This document shows, piece by piece, positions 1-9,112 of a stretch of 53,391 nucleotides of DNA. A program made the position numbers and the translations under genes. The DNA is taken from assembly GCA_028687435.1 (NCBI GenBank), contig JAQUAF010000040.1:1-53391 (forward strand). Reading direction: 5' to 3'. Under the pieces are notes generated by a model. It did no database searches. It was not told the origin of the DNA and worked only from the letters and a program-made list of their open reading frames with translations. Source of the DNA: Verrucomicrobiia bacterium (GTDB lineage: Bacteria > Verrucomicrobiota > Verrucomicrobiia > JABWAM01). Positions within the stretch are counted from its first letter, which is position 1; the number at the start of each line of letters is the position of its first letter.

Positions 1-121
1 CAAAATGGCATTCTGAACTCATTCCCAGTGCAAAATAGTCTGCCCAACAAATTTTCAGACGTTGGAGACCCAATCGCCATGCCAAAATCCTGCCTTGTCA
101 CACCCTGAAAACTCGGTACTC
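1..121. other. Window edge, no gene seen
   Basis: This short stretch lies 3' of the Ser/Thr kinase gene. I see no open frame, hairpin with a T tract, or repeat in it. Confidence 0.4.
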
Positions 122-1891
122 TCAAGCCCGTAATGACGCGGCTTTTGTTTCCAATTCCGCCAACTGGGGCGTTATCTGCGCCAAAACCTGCCTGCCTTCA
201 TCCAAGATCTTCTGTTCGGCGGCATTCAACAAACGGCGGCCGGTCGTCTCGCGAAGACTGGTTTGAATTCCGACGCTCCCCCTCCAAGGCGTTCCGCCGG
301 TTCCCTGTCCGGTTGCAAACGGTTCGGCGGCGCGCACCATTTTTTCGTATAACTCGCCCGCAGTTTCCGGCTCGGCTTCGAGTTTTTTCAATCCGTCAAT
401 GCCGCCGGCGGCACTCAAAGCCAGTTCAAAACGGACTTTCGCGGCTGTAAACAAATCCTTTTCCGTTGCCGCCCTTTTTTGCAAACTTTCCTCGATCCTG
501 CTTTTGATGATCCCCTCCAATGTCGGCGGAAGGGCGGGCGGGCGGATTTTTTTCACAATATCCGGCCAAAACCAGAAACCAGCCCCGGCCAACCCCAACA
601 ACAAGATCATCTTCACCAACCGCCCCACCCAACGCCCGCCTCCCATCCTCCGGGGCTCCGTCACAACAGGCATATCCTCCCGCTTCTTGAGTCGCAACGG
701 TTTGTCCTCCTTCACCGGCTCCTTTTTTTCCGGAATGGCCGCGGGCGCCGGAACCGCTTGCAAGGAAGGAACCGCAGCAGGCGCAGAAGACAAAGCGCTC
801 AACCCCCCCATGATCGCCGAGCGCATGGCCGTGGTGTCCGGCAAGGGGGCAACCCCCGGATGTTGTCCGCTGGAAGCCGTGGGAGTGTACGCCACCGCCG
901 CGCGACTGGAAAGAGCGCGCCCCACCACTTTTTGTTCCGGCAATTCCCCGCGTGTCACCGCCTCCAGCGCCTGCCCCGCCTCTTCCATGGTTTGATAGCG
1001 AACAGCAAGATCCTTGGCCATCATCCGGGTCAACACCGAGGACATGCCGGCGCTCACCTGCGGATTGAAAACGCTGGCGGACGGAGGCTCCTCCGTCAAA
1101 TGCAACGACATGATTTCAGCCGCGGATTTGCCCGCAAAAGGAACTTTGCCGGTTACCAGATGAAAAAGGGTCACCCCAAGAGAATAAATATCCGTGCGTC
1201 CATCGATATCCTTGGCGCCCCTCACCTGCTCGGGGGAAACATAAAACGGCGTGCCCACCACCATGCCGGACTGCGTCAGCGAACTGTTCTCGTCGTTCAC
1301 TCTTTTGGCAAGGCCGAGATCCGCCAGTTTCAAATCACCCCCGGTGGTCAACATGATGTTTTCCGGCTTGATATCCCGATGAATGATGCCGTTCTGATGA
1401 GCGTACCCCAGGGCGCCCGCCGCCAGAATTCCAACCCGGAGCACATCGGCTTCCGGAAAAAGCTTATGCTCGGCCAGCAACTGGCGGAGATTGGAGCCAT
1501 CGACATACTCCATCGCCAGGTAATAGACCTCGCTCTCCACCCCGGCGTCATACACCCGGATGATATTCGGATGATTGAGCGCGGCGGCCGCCCGGGCTTC
1601 GCGCAAAAAACGCTCCACGTACTCGGAGTCCGTGGTGAACTGTCCCGCCAGAAACTTGACGGCCGCCTCCCGTCCCAGCGTATTGTGAGCAGCCTTGTAA
1701 ACCAGCCCCATCCCCCCCTTGCCGATGTAATCCGTAATGGTGTAGTTGCCAACCCCTTTGCCAATCAATGGATCGTCGTTCTCTGCCACGCCCAAAAGAA
1801 TAAGGGTTGTTCCCCGCCGCCGCAAACCCTTTTTGGCGCTTGCTTTATGGCGCCCACGACGCAGGATTCCGCGCATGAACGACACGCTCAC
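122..1891 (-). CDS. Membrane-anchored Ser/Thr protein kinase (Hanks/PknB type)
   Basis: Predicted bacterial Hanks-type Ser/Thr kinase that phosphorylates protein targets. With the GTG start used here, the kinase domain covers about residues 50-310. It shows a glycine loop GKGGMG (57-62), the VAIK-type lysine K79, the catalytic loop HRDIKPEN (171-178), DLG in place of DFG (191-193) and GTPFYVSPEQ in the activation/P+1 region. A Pro/Ala-rich linker leads to one transmembrane helix (about 427-444) and a C-terminal helical segment of about 145 residues, presumably on the other side of the membrane. Its 5' end overlaps the divergent hemC start. An ATG at 1876 and a GTG at 1789 are alternative starts, and no convincing ribosome site picks one. 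The kinase family is clear; its substrates cannot be inferred. Confidence 0.9.
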   Translation of the reverse strand: MSVSFMRGILRRGRHKASAKKGLRRRGTTLILLGVAENDDPLIGKGVGNYTITDYIGKGGMGLVYKAAHNTLGREAAVKFLAGQFTTDSEYVERFLREARAAAALNHPNIIRVYDAGVESEVYYLAMEYVDGSNLRQLLAEHKLFPEADVLRVGILAAGALGYAHQNGIIHRDIKPENIMLTTGGDLKLADLGLAKRVNDENSSLTQSGMVVGTPFYVSPEQVRGAKDIDGRTDIYSLGVTLFHLVTGKVPFAGKSAAEIMSLHLTEEPPSASVFNPQVSAGMSSVLTRMMAKDLAVRYQTMEEAGQALEAVTRGELPEQKVVGRALSSRAAVAYTPTASSGQHPGVAPLPDTTAMRSAIMGGLSALSSAPAAVPSLQAVPAPAAIPEKKEPVKEDKPLRLKKREDMPVVTEPRRMGGGRWVGRLVKMILLLGLAGAGFWFWPDIVKKIRPPALPPTLEGIIKSRIEESLQKRAATEKDLFTAAKVRFELALSAAGGIDGLKKLEAEPETAGELYEKMVRAAEPFATGQGTGGTPWRGSVGIQTSLRETTGRRLLNAAEQKILDEGRQVLAQITPQLAELETKAASLRA

Positions 1892-2807
1892 GATCGGCGC
1901 CCGGGGCAGCGCGCTTTCCCTGGCTCAAAGCCATTGGATCCGCGCCGTCATTCACAACGCCTATCCGCGCCTGAACATCGACCTTCGCGTCATCAAAACC
2001 AGCGGTGACAAACTCAAAACCGCCTCCCTGGCCCGGAGCGGGACAAAAGGACTTTTTACGCGGGAACTGGAACAATCCCTCCTGCTCGGGAAAATCGATG
2101 CCGCCGTCCACAGTCTCAAGGATCTGCCCATCGATCTTCCGGCGGGATTGGAACTGGGGGCTGTGGCCGAACGGGAGGACCCCCGGGATGTGTTGATTAC
2201 CCATCCTTCGGCTCCGACGACCGCCCCCGCCCGTATTTTCACCTCCAGCCCCCGCCGCATCCTCCAAGCCCGGCTCCTGTGGCCGGATTGCCAGACAAAG
2301 GAAATCCGCGGCAACATCGAAACCCGCCTGCGCAAACTGGCCGGAGGAAAACCCGGCGACGCCCTTCTGCTCGCGGCGGCGGGACTGCTGCGTCTGCAAC
2401 TGATCAAAAACAAACAGGAGGATGGTCTCATCGACTGGGAAATTCCCCTCGCCTATCGCATGCTGCCCATCTCGCAAATGCTTCCGGCTCCAGGACAGGC
2501 CGCCATTGGCCTGGAAATCCGCGCCGCTGACGGCGTCACCCGGGAAAAACTGCGTTGCGTCAATCATCCGGCAACGTGGGCTGCTGTCATGGCCGAAAGA
2601 ACCTTTCTTCACGCCATGGGAGGAGGCTGCGCCTCCCCTGTGGGCGCGATCGCCTCCATCATTCCCCATGATCGCCTGCGCCTGCAAGCCGTCGTTTTCG
2701 ACTCCAAAAACGCGCCCTGGCGCGGAGAAATCACCGGCGGCAAAAAAGATCCCGCCGCCCTCGGCGCCAGCCTCGCCTCACAATGGATGGCGGGGCAAGT
2801 TTGTTAA
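1875..2807 (+). CDS. hemC: Hydroxymethylbilane synthase (porphobilinogen deaminase)
   Basis: Cytoplasmic tetrapyrrole-pathway enzyme that polymerises four porphobilinogens into hydroxymethylbilane. The 310-residue product has the usual family length. It starts with the typical TIGARGSALSLAQ segment, carries the substrate/cofactor-binding stretch HSLKDLP, and has the dipyrromethane-attachment cysteine C252 in GGGCASPVGA. The ATG at 1875 is chosen because the family N-terminus begins there; the frame stays open upstream but that part reads as the antisense of the kinase gene. No other haem gene is nearby. The start region overlaps the divergent kinase gene by up to 17 bp, so the two transcripts overlap in antisense. 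Confidence 0.96.
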   Translation: MNDTLTIGARGSALSLAQSHWIRAVIHNAYPRLNIDLRVIKTSGDKLKTASLARSGTKGLFTRELEQSLLLGKIDAAVHSLKDLPIDLPAGLELGAVAEREDPRDVLITHPSAPTTAPARIFTSSPRRILQARLLWPDCQTKEIRGNIETRLRKLAGGKPGDALLLAAAGLLRLQLIKNKQEDGLIDWEIPLAYRMLPISQMLPAPGQAAIGLEIRAADGVTREKLRCVNHPATWAAVMAERTFLHAMGGGCASPVGAIASIIPHDRLRLQAVVFDSKNAPWRGEITGGKKDPAALGASLASQWMAGQVC

Positions 2808-2813
2808 GCATCG

Positions 2814-2920
2814 GCGGTGCAGGAGCCCCGCCTGCGTGGCCAAAGCCACTACGGCGTGGCGACGGCCCGCCCTCCTTTTTTTTATCGCGCAGACATTGGA
2901 GGGCGGGGCTCCCGCACCGC
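2814..2920. repeat. GC-rich dispersed hairpin (family A), copy 1
   Basis: Left arm 2814-2836 (GCGGTGCAGGAGCCCCGCC) pairs with right arm 2898-2920 (GGAGGGCGGGGCTCC then CGCACCGC). A second, smaller dyad (GCGTGGC...GCCAC) sits between the arms. Related copies occur near 14698, 15614, 18531 and 24978. After the right arm, the sequence TTCAGGAATTTCAATGTT resembles the complement of the flanks of copies 2 and 5, so the repeat unit is larger than the hairpin. It lies after the hemC stop and may also terminate transcription. Confidence 0.75.
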
Positions 2921-3065
2921 TTGTTTTACGCAAAACCCGATGTTCAGGAATTTCAATGTTTGCGGATAAAACGAAATTGCGACAGTCTCTGGATTTGCGT
3001 TTTGTTCGCACCCATTTCATTCGGATTTCGAATTTTGGATTTTCTCCAAATTTCAGCCGTGCAAT
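2921..3065. other. Intergenic tail of repeat, no gene
   Basis: Contains TTGCGACAGTCTCTGGATT at 2976-2994, which recurs at about 20281-20299. This suggests a further dispersed element. No coding signal is seen. Confidence 0.5.
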
Positions 3066-3839
3066 CTACCGGGAAAACAGCAGCTTGCCCCACTCCACGT
3101 AATTTTCCCATTCGCCATATTTCAACAGCGGGATATTGGCCGACCACTCCACCTTTTTCTCCACATAAACGGAACTCTCGCACCGGGCAAAAACAATGGG
3201 CCAGGCTGTTCCTTTTTCCGGCGGAACCTTCGCCGCCTCGGAAAAAATCTTGAACGGGATCTTCACCTCGACCGACCAAAACTTGTCCTTGTCCTTGGAA
3301 TCATTCAGCGTTCCCTCGAGATGGACCGCGCTTTGCAGCCCCTCCGCGTTCCACGCCTTGGTTGCCTCCGGCGACCGGTCCGACGCATAGGGATTCAACG
3401 TGCGCTTGTTCAAGCCATCCCAAATGACCCCCGCCGGGCTGATTTCAAATTCATAAATATAGGTTGCGTTCGGATCGGGACGGAAAAAGACCTCAAAAGC
3501 GTCCTCCTTGTAAATGGGATCGTCCCGCTGCTTGAAAAGCCCCACGATATCCTCATCCTGCATTTTCGCGGCGATGTAGAGGTTGTCATCGTCCCACATC
3601 GCGTAAACTTCCGTCTGGTATTTGGCCAATCCCTTGTCCTTTGACTTGTAAAAAACCCTGGCGACCTGCTTGTTTTTCCAGATGGGCTTGTCGATTTTGC
3701 CATCCAAAACCAAATCCCCATCCTTGCGCTGGCAGACATAAACCCCCGGGTCCTCCCCGGCGCGTAAAATTCCAAGCGCCCCGCAAAAAACAGCGGCAAC
3801 GCCCAACAATCGCAAATTTCGTTTCAATTTGTTCATCAT
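3066..3839 (-). CDS. Exported CBM9-like carbohydrate-binding protein
   Basis: Product of 257 residues with an N-terminal signal peptide (KLKR, then a hydrophobic core to about residue 27). The rest is a single CBM9-like/DOMON-type beta-sandwich. Typical features are LDGKIDKPIW (45-54), the MWDDDNLYIAAKM strand pair (81-93), then DAFEVFFRPD and a late WSVEVKIPF segment. The family binds sugars and is often appended to glycosidases; here it stands alone. The upstream frame extends to 3944, but the signal peptide favours the ATG pair at 3839/3836. It lies 52 bp after the SGNH gene and is probably the last gene of the minus-strand locus. The ligand is unknown. Confidence 0.75.
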   Translation of the reverse strand: MMNKLKRNLRLLGVAAVFCGALGILRAGEDPGVYVCQRKDGDLVLDGKIDKPIWKNKQVARVFYKSKDKGLAKYQTEVYAMWDDDNLYIAAKMQDEDIVGLFKQRDDPIYKEDAFEVFFRPDPNATYIYEFEISPAGVIWDGLNKRTLNPYASDRSPEATKAWNAEGLQSAVHLEGTLNDSKDKDKFWSVEVKIPFKIFSEAAKVPPEKGTAWPIVFARCESSVYVEKKVEWSANIPLLKYGEWENYVEWGKLLFSR

Positions 3840-3891
3840 ATTTTTCCAGGTTAAGGAGCCACACCCTCCTATTTTCCATCCTTGCCCGGGA

Positions 3892-4989
3892 TCATTCCCA
3901 AACTCGCAAGATTCTTTCAATATAAGGCGCGATTCTTTCCGCAATCATTTGAAAACCATGGTCTGTCGGATGCACCCCGTCCACCGTTGCGGCATCCACG
4001 CCACAAGGAAGCAGGGCCATCCCATCGGCAAAATGAATATTCTCATCTCCCGCCTGGCGCGTTGCGGCATAATACTGGATGATCGCGTCACGCGAGGCGT
4101 CATGGACCGTCCTTCGCTCGTCGCTCCAAACCTCCTGTCCGTAACAAATCTTCGAGACCAGCAAAATGGGAGTCCTTGGATGTTCCCTTCTCAAAATCCG
4201 GCAAAACTCAGGCAGCGTGTTCCGCATCTCCTCCGGACTGACATTGGCGGCGTAGTCCAGCACAAACAGGGAGGCGTCGATTTCCGCGATCAACCGGGCC
4301 ATTTCCGGCTCCCCCTTTCCATTGCCGGAAAAACCGAGATTGATCGCATCCAGATCCAGCAGACGCCCCACAGTCGAAACCCAGTCCGCCCCCGTCGTGC
4401 AGGCGCATCCCCCTTGGGTGATGGATGTCCCGTAAAACACCGCCGGTTTCCGGATTGCCGGACGGGATGGCGCCGCAAACCGCGCATCCGCGTCAAATCC
4501 CAATTTCAAGCCGGTCAAAGAATTGTACAAGGGAAGATAAATCGCATATTCCCGCATTTTCCGCGGCGCGCCGGAAAACAACTCGCGTTCATAATACGCC
4601 TTGTCGATGTCCGGGATGCCCACCCCCCATCTTTTCATCCGCCCCGGCTCGCCGGCATACAACGCCAGCCCGCTCTGGCCGGTTGCCGGCATATGACACA
4701 TGTTGGATGCATGACCCAAACGCGCCCGGGCCACAAGACTGGAAGTGTCGGAACGAAAACATATCCGCGCGCTGGCCGGACACTGGGACAAGTCCCAGAC
4801 CGGCGAACGCACCAACTTGCGCGCGCGCAACGGCAGACGGCAAAATCGCTTGCCGTTCTCCTTTTGCCAGGCCAATCCCCTCACCTCCAGCCGCCGGTCA
4901 AAGGCATCCACCCAAAGCCTCCCCCCCTTGCCCTTTGCCGCCTTGACGTCAAAATTCCGGTCAAGCCTGCTGATGTTTTTGCTTTTCAT
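3892..4989 (-). CDS. SGNH/GDSL-family hydrolase
   Basis: A 365-residue protein with a beta-rich N-terminal region (about 1-175) followed by an SGNH hydrolase domain. The block I serine is S189 in FYGTSITQGG. The GFSGNGKGEPEMA segment (219-231) supplies the block II region. The C-terminal D337-G-V-H340 gives the catalytic Asp/His pair. Such two-domain proteins commonly deacylate or deacetylate glycans, but the substrate here is inferred only from context. No signal peptide is visible with this start. The ATG at 4989 has GGAA seven bases upstream; ATGs at 5037 and 5070 are in-frame alternatives. Confidence 0.8.
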   Translation of the reverse strand: MKSKNISRLDRNFDVKAAKGKGGRLWVDAFDRRLEVRGLAWQKENGKRFCRLPLRARKLVRSPVWDLSQCPASARICFRSDTSSLVARARLGHASNMCHMPATGQSGLALYAGEPGRMKRWGVGIPDIDKAYYERELFSGAPRKMREYAIYLPLYNSLTGLKLGFDADARFAAPSRPAIRKPAVFYGTSITQGGCACTTGADWVSTVGRLLDLDAINLGFSGNGKGEPEMARLIAEIDASLFVLDYAANVSPEEMRNTLPEFCRILRREHPRTPILLVSKICYGQEVWSDERRTVHDASRDAIIQYYAATRQAGDENIHFADGMALLPCGVDAATVDGVHPTDHGFQMIAERIAPYIERILRVWE

Positions 4990-5148
4990 GCGATTTTTCC
5001 AGACAACATTTTCGCCATCATCCCCTTGGAAACGCATTTTCGTCAATCTGTTTTCTCCACAAGTCAACATGAAATGCGATGAGCATTCGATGCCGGGCAG
5101 CGTCCCGCCGGCATCATTCCGTCATTTCCATTTTTTAGTTCTGCCCAC

Positions 5149-6216
5149 CTAATTTCCGTGTTTTCTTGCCAATTCGTGCGCCAGACAATAGGCATCGAAG
5201 CTTACAGTGGGCGGAACCGAATGATCGCTGTGGAAAATATAGCCTCCGTCCTTCTTGGCGGCTTCAACCTTGGAAATAACCTCATCGGCGATCTCCACTC
5301 TGTCACCCCGGGCCAAAACATCCATGTTGATGTTGCCAAAAAGACAGATTTTGCCGGCATATTTCTTTTTAAGCTCCCTCACATCGTTGCCGGCGCGCGC
5401 TTCCAGGGGCTGGATGCAGTCAAAACCCGTTTCAATCAACAAGGGCAGGAACTGACGCACATCACCGTCACAATGAAGGATAAGAAAAAGATGATGCTCG
5501 TCGCAAAACTGTCTGACCATCCGATGGTATTGTTGAAATCTTTCACGATACATGCGGGGTGAAAACAGCATGCCGTTTTTGTAGCAAAGGTCGGCGAAAA
5601 ACCATATGGCATCGCATCGCAAGCCTTTTTTCAACGCATGGCCGCAGAGTTTCAAAACAAAGCGGGTATACGTCCCAATAATATCATCAAAAAACTCCGG
5701 TTCGGAAATCATGGCGTCCATGGCGCGCTCGAAACCAAGAAGTGTGATGGCAAACCAGATGGCGTCCGTGGGAGTGATGGCCCGCAGCAAATTGTCCTGT
5801 GTCGACTCGGCGCCGGACAGCGCTGTTTTTGGATCAAACCGTTCCTCCAGAATTTCCAGGCTTCGCCTGGCAATCCGCCAGTCTTCGGCGGTTTTTATGG
5901 AAAAATCAATTTCACTCGGAGTCGCATAGCTTTTCTTCCATGATTTGACCGTGACCCCATTGGAATTCTTTTCTAATTTATAATCCTCGTTCTCCTCGAT
6001 GACTTGTTCCGCCAGCAGCAGCGAGCCATCAAAGGGACGGCGGATGTCGATGCGATCCAAGCCAAAGAAGTCGTCAGGGGCAACGCCTTCGGGCAACCCC
6101 TCCTTTCGCCAACGAGCAACGGTTTCCGGCCAAAAGGAAATTTCCACCAAGGGAACCCGATCCGGCATTTTTTTTGAAAGAGCCAAACTTAATCTTTCAC
6201 GGCTGTTCATGTTCAT
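5149..6216 (-). CDS. UroD-like (MtaA/corrinoid-type) methyltransferase family protein
   Basis: A 355-residue protein of the uroporphyrinogen decarboxylase fold, but of the branch found away from haem genes, often annotated as a methylcobamide methyltransferase-like protein. It begins NSRERLSLALSKKMPDRVP, typical of this branch. The motif ILHCDGD (His248, Cys249) resembles the zinc-binding His/Cys motif of MtaA-type methyltransferases, followed by IQPLEA (269-274) and GNINMDVLARG. No corrinoid protein lies beside it. Its place within glycosidase genes suggests removal of methyl groups from sugars or glycan-derived compounds, which is inference. The family call is firm; the reaction is not. Confidence 0.8.
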   Translation of the reverse strand: MNMNSRERLSLALSKKMPDRVPLVEISFWPETVARWRKEGLPEGVAPDDFFGLDRIDIRRPFDGSLLLAEQVIEENEDYKLEKNSNGVTVKSWKKSYATPSEIDFSIKTAEDWRIARRSLEILEERFDPKTALSGAESTQDNLLRAITPTDAIWFAITLLGFERAMDAMISEPEFFDDIIGTYTRFVLKLCGHALKKGLRCDAIWFFADLCYKNGMLFSPRMYRERFQQYHRMVRQFCDEHHLFLILHCDGDVRQFLPLLIETGFDCIQPLEARAGNDVRELKKKYAGKICLFGNINMDVLARGDRVEIADEVISKVEAAKKDGGYIFHSDHSVPPTVSFDAYCLAHELARKHGN

Positions 6217-6222
6217 AATTTT

Positions 6223-6314
6223 TCAGAGATTGCTTCGGTCCCTTTTTACCAAACCTCGCAATGACCTCCTAAAATGTCATTGCGAACCCAGGGCAACAGG
6301 GGGTGAAGCAATCT
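6223..6314. repeat. Nested inverted repeat (REP-like)
   Basis: Outer arms GAGATTGCTTC (6223-6233) and GAAGCAATCTC (6304-6314) are perfect complements. Inner arms CGCAATGAC (about 6258-6266) and GTCATTGCG (about 6277-6285) are nested inside. It lies between the UroD-like and GH36-like genes and could stabilise or attenuate the transcript. Repeats of this kind are common in many bacterial genomes. Confidence 0.75.
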
Positions 6315-6443
6315 CCGGATTCTTAATCTCAGCTTTTGGCATTTTGCTTCCTTCTCCTCTGAACAAAAATGAAAAATTGGCCGTTTCACGAAATTATGGG
6401 ATGGCTGTGATATTTTTCAAGACTTATCGCGCAATCATTGTCC
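6315..6443. other. Intergenic, no gene
   Basis: AT-richer spacer 3' of the GH36-like gene. I see no coding signal and no clear terminator. Confidence 0.4.
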
Positions 6444-8240
6444 TCACCGGGCTGATGATCCCGCGCAACAACGGAAAACCCGCGCGAACTTCGCATAATC
6501 CGCGGAGCGCAACCGGTGTAATCGCGCCGGAAGAAAAAATCGATGCCGCCGCACCCATTCCGCGTTGTACAGGGTTGGAACCCCAACGCGCGCCTGTTCG
6601 GCCAGTTCATCCGCATAGTCATCCAGCATGTAATGCGCAAGCTGGCCGTCGGTGTCGATGACCGCATGCGGCATGGTCTGGCGAAAAACCTCCGCCCGGT
6701 GCAGCATGGTTTCGTGCGCCGTGAGGCGGCAGGTATACATGTCCGCAATCCGCACCATGTCCGAAAACGGGGCCAGATAGGGATTGGCGGCGTAAGTGCT
6801 CACGCAAATGTCGCGCCGGCATCGCTTCGCCTCCTCGTAAAGAACCGAAAGATACTTTCGCTGCAATTCCAACCCCCAAAGATTGCCATGATTTTCAAGC
6901 CCTGGTCCGGTTGGCATGGCCAGCAATCCATCAACCTTGATCCCGTCGGCATTCAGGCCATCCGGCCCGGAGGAAAACCAACGCCGGGCCATTTCGCGAA
7001 AACGTTTTTCGTATTTGGAACAAGTCATGTCGCCGGCAATCGGAACGCCATTGCGGGTGATGCATTCATCCCTGGGCAACCCCGCCGGACTCCATGCCGC
7101 AGTCCACAGAAAAACACGCATCCCGCGCGCATGACATTTCTCAATCCATCCGCGCAAATCGGGCCATTTTTTTGTATCGGGATCGGCGGTATTGAGATGC
7201 TTCTGCCATGCGTCGTCCAGAATCACAATGCCGGGCTTGCATCCGTGCCTGACAAGCGTCCGCACCCAGCCTTCCGCCCGCTTCTGGGTGCAAAAATCCC
7301 CGGCTTTCGGGGCATTTTTCCGAGACTCATAATTCATGGCGGCCCCCAGCGCAAGGGCCGTCTGGTCATGCCATGTGCAATAAATCGGTTCGCGCCACCA
7401 CGCTGCGGGTTTGACGCGCCGGGGTTTGGTCAGATATCCATGACGGTAACAGTGATTGAGATATACCGGCAAAACCCGTTTTTGCCCATTCGCAAAAGCC
7501 ATGATCAGCCGCGGACTCCTCCATTCGCCGTTGACACGCAATTTTCCCGCAAACACCGCGGCAAATCCTCCGGCAAACATGGAGTCCGGCGCGTAAACCG
7601 TCGGAGGAATGGCCACCGGTGGATTCCACTCAAACGCATCCCACGTGTATTGGCCCGGCTCAGCCGCCAGCCCCGCCACCATGAACACCGAATCCCGCCG
7701 ATCGCGCAATCCCATGCAGGGGCAAGGCGACGCCAATGCCTGGCATCCGACAGACGGGGTCAAGTCATTCCCAAACGAGATGGAAAAGGATTCGACCGGA
7801 TGATGATAGCGGCGTTCCTGAAAATTCGGACAGGTTGAATAAATCTCGTCAAATTCGCCGGCAAACCCATGTTCCGCGCCCCGCAGATATCCCCGGAAAA
7901 AATGCGCGCGATCCACCCTCCCCTGTCCGGATACCGTGTAGGAAAACTCGATCGAATCCTCCCGGCAGACATAGCGATGGGTTTTCCTCCTCCAAACGGA
8001 GGACGATTCCGGAATCAGGATCTCGCAAACCCCCGGCGATTGGCGAGTCGAAAGTTTCCCAAACGCGCGCGTCTCATCGCATTTCCCCACCGGGTTGCAC
8101 GCCCCGCCCGGATAAAACAGATGCCGCTGGTGGGATCGCTTGACCTCCAACCGCGCCAGCGGCTCGCCGGTCCGAAACTCCAGAACATAGCGCAATGTTT
8201 CAACACGCGCCCCCTTGTTGGCTGACTTTCTAATCTTCAT
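6444..8240 (-). CDS. GH36-like (clan GH-D) alpha-galactosidase-type glycoside hydrolase
   Basis: A 598-residue protein with an N-terminal beta-sandwich (about 1-280) and a TIM barrel (about 285-560). Barrel landmarks are GIVILDDAWQ (337-345), RGMRVFLWTAAWSP (372-385) and ADGIKVDGL (431-439). D437 in the K-V-D context matches the clan GH-D nucleophile. DTDGQ at 529-533 is a candidate acid/base region. The ATG at 8240 follows AGAGG by five bases, which fixes the start. No signal peptide is seen, so it may act inside the cell. It sits directly after the pseudopilin gene (24 bp gap). Raffinose-synthase-like or GH31-like alternatives cannot be excluded by eye. Confidence 0.7.
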   Translation of the reverse strand: MKIRKSANKGARVETLRYVLEFRTGEPLARLEVKRSHQRHLFYPGGACNPVGKCDETRAFGKLSTRQSPGVCEILIPESSSVWRRKTHRYVCREDSIEFSYTVSGQGRVDRAHFFRGYLRGAEHGFAGEFDEIYSTCPNFQERRYHHPVESFSISFGNDLTPSVGCQALASPCPCMGLRDRRDSVFMVAGLAAEPGQYTWDAFEWNPPVAIPPTVYAPDSMFAGGFAAVFAGKLRVNGEWRSPRLIMAFANGQKRVLPVYLNHCYRHGYLTKPRRVKPAAWWREPIYCTWHDQTALALGAAMNYESRKNAPKAGDFCTQKRAEGWVRTLVRHGCKPGIVILDDAWQKHLNTADPDTKKWPDLRGWIEKCHARGMRVFLWTAAWSPAGLPRDECITRNGVPIAGDMTCSKYEKRFREMARRWFSSGPDGLNADGIKVDGLLAMPTGPGLENHGNLWGLELQRKYLSVLYEEAKRCRRDICVSTYAANPYLAPFSDMVRIADMYTCRLTAHETMLHRAEVFRQTMPHAVIDTDGQLAHYMLDDYADELAEQARVGVPTLYNAEWVRRHRFFLPARLHRLRSADYAKFARVFRCCAGSSAR

Positions 8241-8264
8241 GAAAACCTCTTTATCCAGGCCTTT

Positions 8265-9011
8265 TTACCAAGTCGTGCAATTGTCCGCATTTCCCACAAC
8301 AGCCGCATGAATCGCCTCATCCTCCTTAAGATCGGAAATCAGGCAAGACTTCACATGCCCATCCAAAAACCAGCAGTTGGCGGCTCCGGAATGCCTCAAG
8401 TGAATGTAATTTGCGTTGGCATTTCCCCCATCATCAAATTTGAAAGTGTATGCCTGCTTCAAATGACCATACCCGCCGGGATTGAAACGGATGGTATCGG
8501 CATAAAAGATACACCTTGCAGGATCCTTCACATCGCTCATCCGTTGTTTCAAAATGAGCCTCTGTCCGAATCCCTTGCAACAATTTCCACCCGAAAGCTC
8601 ATAAACAGCCTGGCTGGGACAGCGCAAAATCTTCCATGCCGGTTTTTGAACATCCCAATCCGTCAGGAGGGGCAACGCGCCGCTTTTGGACAACAACATA
8701 TACCAAGTGGGATAATACTCGGTAAAAATAAAGTCTGTCAACTGGTGCGGCGGCTGTGCCTCGTAGGGGGGCAACTGGTCGTCATGCTCGCTTGCATAAA
8801 CCGCAAGCCCCATGCCCACCTGCCGCAAATTGCCCATGCATTGAATCTGTTTCGCTCTCTCCCTGGCGGCCTTCAGCGCCGGCAACAACATTCCAGCCAA
8901 CAGCGAAATCACACATATCACAACCAATAATTCCACAAGTGTAAATGCCATTGCGCCCCCATCGTGAGGCCATCGCTCTCCGCCCGAATCATCAGGCGGC
9001 CTTGCCATCAT
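8265..9011 (-). CDS. Pseudopilin-like protein with H-X9-DG C-terminus
   Basis: A 248-residue protein with a class III prepilin signal at residues 22-45: FTLVELLVV plus a hydrophobic helix, with Glu27 at the +5 position. The residue before the cleavage-site Phe is Ala (MA|FTLVE) rather than the usual Gly, so processing may be altered. The C-terminal motif H207-X9-D217-G218-HVKS defines the large PVC family with this motif. Two paralogs lie at 32607 and 41165. Known members are abundant in Planctomycetes/Verrucomicrobia; their function is not established. Start: ATG pair at 9011/9008; the upstream frame to 9140 has no supporting signal. Confidence 0.85.
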   Translation of the reverse strand: MMARPPDDSGGERWPHDGGAMAFTLVELLVVICVISLLAGMLLPALKAARERAKQIQCMGNLRQVGMGLAVYASEHDDQLPPYEAQPPHQLTDFIFTEYYPTWYMLLSKSGALPLLTDWDVQKPAWKILRCPSQAVYELSGGNCCKGFGQRLILKQRMSDVKDPARCIFYADTIRFNPGGYGHLKQAYTFKFDDGGNANANYIHLRHSGAANCWFLDGHVKSCLISDLKEDEAIHAAVVGNADNCTTW

Positions 9012-9112
9012 ATCTTCACATTCAGGCTGTCGCACAATTTTTCTCCAGAATTGGGTGGAATCACACCTCAACTTGCATATTACTTTACGCCTCCCGCCCG
9101 CCGGTCGCAACG

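Noticed and set aside
479..2008. 509-codon plus-strand frame across the kinase and the hemC start
   Set aside because: It is antisense to a protein with clear kinase motifs and overlaps hemC in another frame.
6543..7838. 431-codon plus-strand frame
   Set aside because: Antisense to the GH36-like gene; no domain recognised.
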